In this document: positions 1-4,813 of the stretch, in pieces | Position numbering within the stretch: position 1 is the first letter of the stretch | How the letters are laid out: every line of letters begins with the position of its first letter | Assembly: GCA_946620335.1 (NCBI GenBank) | Contig: CAMONF010000067.1 | Coordinates: forward strand, 1 to 9,132 | Direction of reading: 5' to 3' | From: an uncultured Clostridia bacterium | GTDB taxonomy: Bacteria; Bacillota; Clostridia; Lachnospirales; Lachnospiraceae | Length of the DNA stretch: 9,132 nt | Program-made: the position numbers and the translations under genes | Notes under the pieces: generated by a model | Seen by the model: only the letters and a program-made list of their open reading frames with translations | The model's database searches: none | Told to the model about the DNA's origin: nothing

Positions 1-1
1 A

Positions 2-229
2 GTCACGGAGGGACCGACAGTAACACCGGAACCCACAATCACAGAGGAGCCGACGACTACACCGGAGCCGGCGGTTACAGAAGACCCGACTGTAACACCG
101 GAGCCGACAGTCACATCCGAACCGACGTCCACGCCGGAGCCGACGGCAACACCTGACCCGACAGCCACGCCGACCAGCACCCCGACGCCGACCAACACGC
201 CCACGCCGACCAGCACCCCCGCGCCGGTC
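2..229 (+). repeat. Thr-Pro-Glu coding low-complexity repeat
   Basis: Imperfect hexamer-based repeat (variants of accgac, ccggag, acaccg) encoding about 75 residues of TPEPT/TPTPT type. It forms an extended, probably wall-spanning linker between the unseen N-terminal part and the Ig-like domain. Such tracts vary in length between strains by slippage and are easily misassembled. Confidence 0.8.
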
Positions 230-1462
230 AACATTTCCAAGGCCAGCGTTGCGGCAATCAAGAATGTCACCTACACCGGTTCAGCGTTCAAGCCCTCGCC
301 GGCCGTCAGCTATAAGGGAAAGAAGCTTGTAAAGGGGACGGATTATACGCTGAAGTATTCCGCCAACAAGAAGGTAGGTACAGCCACGGTCACCATCACC
401 GGCAGGGGCAAGTTCACCGGAACTAAAAAAGTGACCTTCAAGATCCTTCCGGTGTCCACCAAGCTGTCCGCTCTTGCGAACACGACCAAGGGCGTAAAGA
501 TCACCTGGAAAAAGTCTTCAGCGGCTACCGGTTACATTCTCTACCGCAATGATGAGAAAATAAAGACCATCAGCAGCAATGCGACGCTTTCCTATACGGA
601 CACAAAAGCGAAGACCAACGGCACCAAGTATGTTTACAGGATAGCGACCTACAAGACCGTTAACGGGGCGAAATATGTCGGCACTAAATCAGGCGCCAAG
701 ACGATATATTTTGTTGCCAGACCGACCGTCAAGAAGCTCTCGAACACCGCGAAGGGCATCACGATCCAGTGGGCCAAGAACAGCAAGGCTAGCGGTTACT
801 ATATTTACCGGGGATCCGATAAAATCAAGACCGTCAAGTCCGCTTCAACGGTCAGGTATACGGACACCGGCGCCAATGTGAACGGAAAGAAGTATACCTA
901 CAAGGTCGTGGCCTATAAAACTGTCAGCGGCAAGACCTATAAGAGCCCTGCCTCCAAGGCTGCCGTTCACTACTTTGTAAGTAAGAATGCCGTCAAAAAG
1001 CTGAGCAGCACTTCAAAGGGTGTCTCTGTTCAGTGGACACAGAACAGCAAAGCATCCGGCTACTACATCTACCGCAACGGAAGCAAGGTAAAGACAGTCA
1101 GCGGCAGCTCCACGGCATCGTGGACTGATACAGGCGCTGCAAGGAACGGCGAGCAGTACTTTTATAAGGTCGTAAGCTTCAAGAAGGCAAATGATGTCAT
1201 TTACAAAGCGGCAGCTTCGGCCGAGAAGAGTATCACCTATAAGAAGCCTGTCGTGGCCACACCGACGCCCACACCCAGACCGACCGTGACGCCGAAGCCG
1301 AAGCCGGTCGCCCCGGTCAGCGGCACGGTCTACATTACCAGGACCGGTGAAAAGTATCATCGCGACGGATGCGGGTCTCTGAGCAGGAGCAAGATCCCGA
1401 TTTCGAGAGCGGATGCCATTGCCAGAGGCTATACGCCCTGCCACAACTGCAATCCGGGCTGA
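2..1462 (+). CDS. C-terminal part of a modular surface/secreted protein (Thr-Pro linker, Ig-like domain, three FnIII repeats, Cys-containing terminal module)
   Basis: The frame is open from the window edge to TGA 1460-1462 (486 residues seen), so the true start lies upstream. The GTG at 431 lies inside a continuing domain and is not a credible start. Order: residues 1-76, Thr/Pro/Glu-rich linker (repeated TPEPT units); about 77-150, a beta-rich Ig-like domain of the type common in Clostridia surface proteins (KGTDYTLKY, GTATVTITG); about 152-415, three fibronectin III-like repeats; about 416-439, a second TP/KP linker; about 440-486, a terminal module with YHRDGC and PCHNC. Its His453, Cys457, Cys480 and Cys483 form an H-x3-C-x22-C-x2-C pattern that could bind a metal. 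No LPXTG or membrane anchor follows. The architecture indicates an extracellular adhesin or carrier for an N-terminal activity that is not visible here. The modular identity is secure; the function is not. Confidence 0.88.
   Translation, partial: VTEGPTVTPEPTITEEPTTTPEPAVTEDPTVTPEPTVTSEPTSTPEPTATPDPTATPTSTPTPTNTPTPTSTPAPVNISKASVAAIKNVTYTGSAFKPSPAVSYKGKKLVKGTDYTLKYSANKKVGTATVTITGRGKFTGTKKVTFKILPVSTKLSALANTTKGVKITWKKSSAATGYILYRNDEKIKTISSNATLSYTDTKAKTNGTKYVYRIATYKTVNGAKYVGTKSGAKTIYFVARPTVKKLSNTAKGITIQWAKNSKASGYYIYRGSDKIKTVKSASTVRYTDTGANVNGKKYTYKVVAYKTVSGKTYKSPASKAAVHYFVSKNAVKKLSSTSKGVSVQWTQNSKASGYYIYRNGSKVKTVSGSSTASWTDTGAARNGEQYFYKVVSFKKANDVIYKAAASAEKSITYKKPVVATPTPTPRPTVTPKPKPVAPVSGTVYITRTGEKYHRDGCGSLSRSKIPISRADAIARGYTPCHNCNPG
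455..1246 (+). repeat. Three tandem fibronectin III-like protein repeats
   Basis: Units at about 455-721, 722-988 and 989-1246, near 87-89 codons each. Each carries the sequence of marks KxLSxTxKGxxxxW, SGYxxYR, (Y/W)TDT and YxYKVVxxK. Units 2 and 3 are closest to each other (both contain NSKASGYYIYR); unit 1 is more diverged. This fits serial internal duplication, with the last duplication between units 2 and 3. Confidence 0.85.
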
Positions 1463-1480
1463 TTTTTCAAGAAGATTGAC

Positions 1481-1526
1481 AAAAAAAGGGGCTGTCGCAC
1501 TAAGTAATTAGCGCGACAGCCCCTTT
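1481..1526. terminator. Long hairpin between convergent genes, bidirectional terminator or dispersed palindrome
   Basis: Arms 1485-1503 and 1508-1526 pair over 19 positions with one imperfect pair (A1499/C1512, a G-U wobble in the minus-strand RNA) around a GTAA tetraloop. In the minus direction the hairpin is followed by seven T (complement of 1481-1487), so it ends leftward transcription well. In the plus direction only a TTT inside the stem follows, so it is a weaker stop for the surface-protein gene 22 bases upstream. Confidence 0.75.
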
Positions 1527-1552
1527 AATATGGTGGTGTGTGGGGGTGCTTG

Positions 1553-1583
1553 AAAAAAGGCGGCGTCCGGATCGGATGCCGCC
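1553..1583 (-). terminator. Intrinsic terminator of the leuCD operon
   Basis: On the minus strand the arms GGCGGC-A-TCCG and CGGA-C-GCCGCC (1573-1583 with 1559-1569) close a three-base loop. They are followed by six T (complement of 1553-1558). The hairpin starts 7 bases after the leuD stop codon, the expected place for a rho-independent terminator. It stands in tandem with the hairpin at 1481-1526. Confidence 0.85.
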
Positions 1584-1590
1584 GAAAGCT

Positions 1591-2094
1591 TTATTCCTTC
1601 CCGAAGCGCTTGCGCATCATGGGCTTGATGCCGCCGGCCTCCAGGATCTTCATGGCCTGGTCGCCCAGCTGCTCACAGGGCAGGACTTCACCGGTCTCAC
1701 ATATCGTGACTGTGCCGGCATCCAGGTCCAGCGTCAGGATCTGGCCGTCTTTTACCTTGTCGTGCAGGCCCTTGCAGATGACCGGGAGAAGACCCAGGTT
1801 GACCGCGTTGCGGAAGAAGATCCGGGCGAAGGAGTCCGCCAGGACAGCCCGGGCGCCCATATTGAGGAGGGCGATGGGGGCGTGCTCGCGGCTGGAGCCG
1901 CAGCCGAAGTTCCGGCCCGCAACGACAATGCCGCCTTCCGGGAAATTGGCTGCGATGGACTCATCCACGCCGCACAGGCAGTGGCTGCCGATCTCCGCGG
2001 GGTCCGTGATGGCCAGGAAACGGCCGGGATAGATCTGGTCCGTGTCAATGTTGTCGCCGACCACGATGATTTTTCCTGTGATCTGAGTATTCAT
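1591..2094 (-). CDS. leuD: 3-isopropylmalate dehydratase-type small subunit (LeuD/HacB family hydro-lyase)
   Basis: 167 residues, the length of the short archaeal/clostridial-type LeuD. It is the swivel (domain 4) subunit that completes the active site of the [4Fe-4S] LeuC-type partner, catalysing dehydration/rehydration of a hydroxy-diacid in the cytoplasm. Visible marks: NIDTDQIYP (residues 15-23) and the substrate-binding stretch GRNFGCGSSREHAP (about 60-73). The ATG is preceded by AAAGGAGG six bases away, and this ribosome site overlaps the leuC stop codon, so the two genes are translationally linked (13-bp gap). The specificity loop after the DTD motif reads FLAI (26-29). I do not recognise this as a standard isopropylmalate or homoaconitate signature, so 2,3-dimethylmalate, citramalate-type or another 2-hydroxyacid substrate is possible. 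The family is certain; the leucine-pathway assignment is not. Confidence 0.88.
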   Translation of the reverse strand: MNTQITGKIIVVGDNIDTDQIYPGRFLAITDPAEIGSHCLCGVDESIAANFPEGGIVVAGRNFGCGSSREHAPIALLNMGARAVLADSFARIFFRNAVNLGLLPVICKGLHDKVKDGQILTLDLDAGTVTICETGEVLPCEQLGDQAMKILEAGGIKPMMRKRFGKE

Positions 2095-2107
2095 ATGCTG
2101 TCCTCCT

Positions 2108-3367
2108 TTACAGATAAAGCCTGGGGTCGGTGATCCTGCCGTTCAGAATGCTGGCCGCGACGGTCGCCGGGCTGGCCAGATAGATGCTGGCCTCCGTGGA
2201 GCCCATGCGTCCGGGGAAATTGCGGTTGGTGCTGGTAATGCAGACCTCCCCCGGCGCCAGGACGCCTTCGTGGGCGCCCAGGCAGGCCCCGCAGCCGGGC
2301 GTCGTGACGGTGGCGCCGACATGGACAAGGGCCTGGATGTATCCTTTTTCCAGGCAGGCGAGCATGACATCCCTGGAGGCGGGCACGATGATCAGGCGGG
2401 TGTAGGGCGGAATGTGGTGGCCCTTCAGGATCTTCGCCGCGACGGCAATGTCCTCCTCGCGTCCGCCGGTGCAGCTGCCGATGTAGCCCTGGTTGAGGAG
2501 GACGTCTCCTGCGGAGGTAACGCTCTCGAGGGTGTGTACATTTTCCACGCTGCTGGGGCAGGCCAGTTCGGGTTCCAGAGTGGAGACATCGAAGACGTAG
2601 GTCTCGGCATATTCGAAATCGGGATCCGTGTACTGGACCTCGAAGGGGCGGACGGCCCGCTCGGACACGTAGTCGAGCACGGCCTGATTGGGCTGCATGT
2701 AGGCGGTCTTGGCGCCCATCTCCACGGCCATGTTGCAGATGGTCATGCGGCCGGGCACCCCCAGCTGCTCCACGTAGGAGCCGGTGAAGTCGATGGCCTT
2801 GTAGACGGCCCCGTCAGCGCGGATCTTGCCGAGAACGGCAAGAATCACGTCCTTGGGGAAGACGCCCTTGGGCGCCTCGCCCTCCAGCCGGACCTCGATG
2901 ATCTCGGGCACGCGGAACCAGAGCTCGCCGGTCATGAGGATGGTGGCCATATCGGTCGCACCGCAGCCGGTGCCCATGGCGCCGAAGGCCCCGTGGGTGG
3001 TCGTGTGGCTGTCCGTAGCGACGACGATCATGCCGGGATAAATGACGCCCGCCTCCGGCATGACCTGATGACAGACGCCGCAGTTGGTGTCAAAGTGGAA
3101 GCGGAGACCGTTCTTTTGGGCGAATTCCCGCATCTCCTTGTGGTTGGCAGCACTCTTGATGTCGGGGGTAGGCGCATAGTGGTCGAAGACGAAGGCGCAG
3201 CGCTCCCTGTCCCAGACCTTCTCGCCGCCCATCTCGTAGAAGGAATAGATGGTCTGGAGGTAGAGGTCGTTGATTTCGGCGAAGTCGACCTTGGCGGTGA
3301 CGATCTCACCGGTCTTTACGGAGCTTTTGCCGCTGTTTTTGGCAAGTATCTTTTCTATGGCATGCAT
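2108..3367 (-). CDS. leuC: 3-isopropylmalate dehydratase-type large subunit (aconitase superfamily, LeuC/HacA/DmdA-like)
   Basis: 419 residues, full length for the short clade of the family. It carries the [4Fe-4S] cluster and most of the active site. Cluster ligands are Cys299 (YIGSCTGGR), Cys359 and Cys362 (TPGCGACLG). Other marks are ATDSHTTTHGAFGAMGTGCG (117-136) and NRNFPGRMGS (381-390). At Cys299 the common family motif SCTN(G/S)R reads SCTGGR, so Asn is replaced by Gly301. ATG 3365-3367 has AAAGGAG about seven bases upstream. Its promoter and a perfect palindrome lie in the gap shared with a divergent GntR gene. No leuA, leuB or other leucine gene is present, and FCD-type GntR regulators usually answer to organic acids. 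A catabolic dehydratase (for example 2,3-dimethylmalate dehydratase) is therefore a serious alternative to leucine synthesis. Confidence 0.88.
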   Translation of the reverse strand: MHAIEKILAKNSGKSSVKTGEIVTAKVDFAEINDLYLQTIYSFYEMGGEKVWDRERCAFVFDHYAPTPDIKSAANHKEMREFAQKNGLRFHFDTNCGVCHQVMPEAGVIYPGMIVVATDSHTTTHGAFGAMGTGCGATDMATILMTGELWFRVPEIIEVRLEGEAPKGVFPKDVILAVLGKIRADGAVYKAIDFTGSYVEQLGVPGRMTICNMAVEMGAKTAYMQPNQAVLDYVSERAVRPFEVQYTDPDFEYAETYVFDVSTLEPELACPSSVENVHTLESVTSAGDVLLNQGYIGSCTGGREEDIAVAAKILKGHHIPPYTRLIIVPASRDVMLACLEKGYIQALVHVGATVTTPGCGACLGAHEGVLAPGEVCITSTNRNFPGRMGSTEASIYLASPATVAASILNGRITDPRLYL

Positions 3368-3399
3368 GGCGGACTCCTTTCGGGAATTGACGATAGGCC

Positions 3400-3429
3400 A
3401 GATTGAATATCGTATACGATATTCAATCT
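3400..3429. promoter_or_regulatory. Perfect 30-bp palindromic operator for the GntR regulator
   Basis: Arm AGATTGAATATCGTA is followed without a spacer by its exact reverse complement. The core TCGTATACGA fits the general FCD-GntR operator form TNGTN(2)ACNA. The site begins about nine bases downstream of the leuC -10 box, so bound repressor would block initiation or early elongation. The 11 bases ATATCGTATAC recur at the second site (3561-3571). That GntR binds here is inferred from position and motif. Confidence 0.8.
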
Positions 3430-3437
3430 ATGGCTTT

Positions 3438-3466
3438 ACTATACCACTTGTGTGGCGGGAATACAA
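3438..3466 (-). promoter_or_regulatory. Sigma-A-type promoter of leuCD
   Basis: Minus strand: TTGTAT (3466-3461), a 17-base spacer, TATAGT (3443-3438). Transcription should start near 3431, giving a leader of about 64 bases that begins almost exactly at the 30-bp palindrome. Confidence 0.75.
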
Positions 3467-3478
3467 GCCCCAAATCTG

Positions 3479-3511
3479 TTTTGAAAATCAGGGACGTTCC
3501 TTTTTTCAAAA
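3479..3511. repeat. Inverted repeat between the two divergent promoters
   Basis: Arms TTTTGAAAA (3479-3487) and TTTTCAAAA (3503-3511) enclose a near-palindromic GGGACGTTCC (3491-3500). It lies upstream of both -35 boxes, so it could be an activator site or an A/T-rich UP-like element for both promoters. It does not resemble the GntR sites. Confidence 0.4.
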
Positions 3512-3525
3512 CCTCCTGTCCCCGG

Positions 3526-3554
3526 TTGACATTTCCCGCCCGGGCGGATAGAGT
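3526..3554 (+). promoter_or_regulatory. Sigma-A-type promoter of the GntR gene
   Basis: TTGACA (3526-3531), 17-base spacer, TAGAGT (3549-3554). The start would fall near 3561, inside the operator at 3558-3572, which implies autoregulation. Confidence 0.75.
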
Positions 3555-3557
3555 AGA

Positions 3558-3572
3558 TGTATATCGTATACA
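3558..3572. promoter_or_regulatory. Second GntR operator over the gntR transcription start
   Basis: TGTATA-TCG-TATACA is an inverted repeat with a three-base centre. It contains the same ATATCGTATAC found in the perfect palindrome at 3400-3429. It sits three bases after the -10 box. It is less symmetric than the leuC site, so weaker self-repression than enzyme-gene repression would be expected. Confidence 0.7.
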
Positions 3573-3586
3573 GGATGAGGTGAGTG

Positions 3587-4243
3587 ATGGAGACTTTGAA
3601 AATGATGCCGGCCAGGGTCCGGATCGCGTCCATTTTGAAGAAGGCTATCTATGCGGGCGAGTACAAGAGCGGGGAGGAGCTCAGCCTGACCGGCGTCGCA
3701 GACCAGCTGGGCATCAGCCGGACTCCGGTCCGGGAGGCCTTCCAGACCCTGGAGGCCGAGGGGCTCATCACGCTGCGCATGAACAAAGGCGCCATTGTCA
3801 ACCCCATCGACAGGAAGTTCGTCCGCGACCGGTTCGAGATGCGGATCCTCCTCGAGTCGGAGGCTGCCGCACGCGCGGCGGAGCGGGGCATGGAGACCGG
3901 GAAGCTTCTGGAGCGTCTTGCCAGGATGCAGGCGGACGGCATGGATACAGTGGACGTGGCTGAGTACATGGAGCTGAACCAGGACATCCACATGTCCCTC
4001 TGGCAGGCGGCCGCCAACGAGAAGCTGGAGCAGTATCTGCTGGAGCTGTGGAACGGACCCAGCACCGGGCACTCAAGGCCGGAGCAGCTGGACCACTACA
4101 GAAAATCAACCCAGGAGCACATCGTTATCCTCGAAGCGGTGCGAGAAGGAAACATCCGGGCAGCCCGCGAAGCCATGGCCGGACACATCCGGCGGAGCAT
4201 GGATAATATTCTGCGGTATTACCCGGAGGAGCAGGAAGGGTGA
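3587..4243 (+). CDS. GntR family transcriptional regulator, FCD (FadR/VanR) subfamily
   Basis: 218 residues from ATG 3587. A GTG at 3584 directly before it is a possible alternative start, but GAGG at 3577-3580 is better spaced for the ATG. An N-terminal winged helix-turn-helix (about residues 10-70) holds GVADQLGISRTPVREAF, the typical GntR recognition helix. The C-terminal FCD helical ligand domain (about 78-210) starts with MRILLESEAAARAAERG. Likely metal/ligand positions are Asn131 (where many relatives have Asp), His135, His178 and His200; the 22-residue spacing of the last two is typical. It is divergent from the leuCD-type operon with operators at both promoters, so it probably acts as an acid-responsive repressor of leuCD and of itself. 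The effector cannot be read from the sequence. Confidence 0.9.
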   Translation: METLKMMPARVRIASILKKAIYAGEYKSGEELSLTGVADQLGISRTPVREAFQTLEAEGLITLRMNKGAIVNPIDRKFVRDRFEMRILLESEAAARAAERGMETGKLLERLARMQADGMDTVDVAEYMELNQDIHMSLWQAAANEKLEQYLLELWNGPSTGHSRPEQLDHYRKSTQEHIVILEAVREGNIRAAREAMAGHIRRSMDNILRYYPEEQEG

Positions 4244-4299
4244 CAGGAATCGGCATGCTTATCTCCTGGTGCTGAACACTTACGACAAATTGGAAAAAT

Positions 4300-4362
4300 G
4301 ATCCGCGGAGTCTGTGGAGGACATCGGTAAGATGATCTGCCACCGGTTCCGCGGATCTTTTT
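4300..4362 (+). terminator. Terminator of the GntR gene with an extended composite hairpin
   Basis: GATCCGCGGA (4300-4309) pairs with TCCGCGGATC (4348-4357), followed by five T (4358-4362). The stem continues inward (4310-4317 with 4340-4347, with G-U pairs and one mismatch) and the loop holds a further CATC/GATG mini-stem. It begins 57 bases after the gntR stop codon and ends 20 bases before the next promoter, so it isolates the two units. Confidence 0.75.
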
Positions 4363-4382
4363 CGGAGCCGCAGGCGAAGGTG

Positions 4383-4411
4383 TTGACAGATTGGTCTATA
4401 GATGATAGACT
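4383..4411 (+). promoter_or_regulatory. Sigma-A-type promoter of the BlaI/M56 operon
   Basis: TTGACA (4383-4388), 17-base spacer, TAGACT (4406-4411). The -10 box lies inside the first operator dyad, so repressor and polymerase would compete. Confidence 0.75.
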
Positions 4412-4432
4412 AAGGTCTATAAAGAGTAGACC
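4393..4432. promoter_or_regulatory. Paired operator dyads for the BlaI-type repressor
   Basis: Dyad A: GTCTAT (4394-4399) and ATAGAC (4405-4410) around five bases. Dyad B: GGTCTA (4414-4419) and TAGACC (4427-4432) around seven bases. The half-site (G)GTCTAT thus appears four times in alternating orientation. The dyad centres are 21 bp apart, two helical turns, so two dimers would lie on the same face. They cover the -10 box, the start point and the stretch up to the ribosome site. Binding by the gene at 4448 is inferred from position. Confidence 0.72.
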
Positions 4433-4447
4433 AAAAGGAGGACTGCC

Positions 4448-4813
4448 ATGGAGGAGAAAAAACTCGGAGCGGTGGAGAGCCGCTTCGCCGACCTGATCTG
4501 GGAAAATGCCCCCATAAGCTCAAACGCCCTTGTCAGGCTGTGCGAAAAGGAACTGGATTGGAAGAAATCCACTACCTACACCGTACTCAAAAAAATGTGT
4601 CAGCGCGGTCTCTTTCAGAACGACCGCGGTATCGTTTCCGTGCTGGTGACGAAGGAGGAGTTCGCCGCGGCGCAGAGCGAGCGGTTCGTGGAGGAGACCT
4701 TTGCTGGCTCTCTCCCGGCTTTTCTGGCTGCCTTCACATCACGCAAGCGTCTTTCGGAGGGGGAAGTGGATGAAATCCAGAAGCTGATCGACGCCTACAG
4801 GGAGGACAGGTAA
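4448..4813 (+). CDS. BlaI/MecI/CopY family repressor
   Basis: 121 residues, the usual family length. It has an N-terminal winged helix (about 5-72) with the family signature WKKSTTYTVLKKMCQRGL (38-55) and a C-terminal dimerisation helix region (about 73-121). AAGGAGGA lies five bases before the ATG. In the beta-lactamase and mecA systems the repressor is inactivated by cutting before a Phe in the dimerisation domain. By position, Ala95-Phe96 in FLAAFTSRK would be the equivalent bond. The stop codon TAA is directly followed by the ATG of the M56 protease gene, so the two are co-translated. It probably represses its own operon through the dyads at 4393-4432. Nothing ties it to beta-lactam resistance: no beta-lactamase or PBP gene is adjacent. 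Confidence 0.9.
   Translation: MEEKKLGAVESRFADLIWENAPISSNALVRLCEKELDWKKSTTYTVLKKMCQRGLFQNDRGIVSVLVTKEEFAAAQSERFVEETFAGSLPAFLAAFTSRKRLSEGEVDEIQKLIDAYREDR

Noticed and set aside
2..229. CRISPR-like or tandem DNA repeat at the left edge
   Set aside because: The periodicity is codon-level Thr-Pro-Glu repetition in an open frame, with no spacers.
431..1462. A complete gene starting at GTG 431
   Set aside because: The frame is open to the window edge, and 431 falls inside the last strand of the Ig-like domain with no ribosome site, so the gene is simply cut by the window.
2270..3406. Long open frame of 378 codons on the plus strand opposite leuC
   Set aside because: It is a mirror of the GC-rich, codon-biased leuC gene. 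The protein is Gly/His/Asp/Val-rich without domains and it runs through the leuC start into the operator region.
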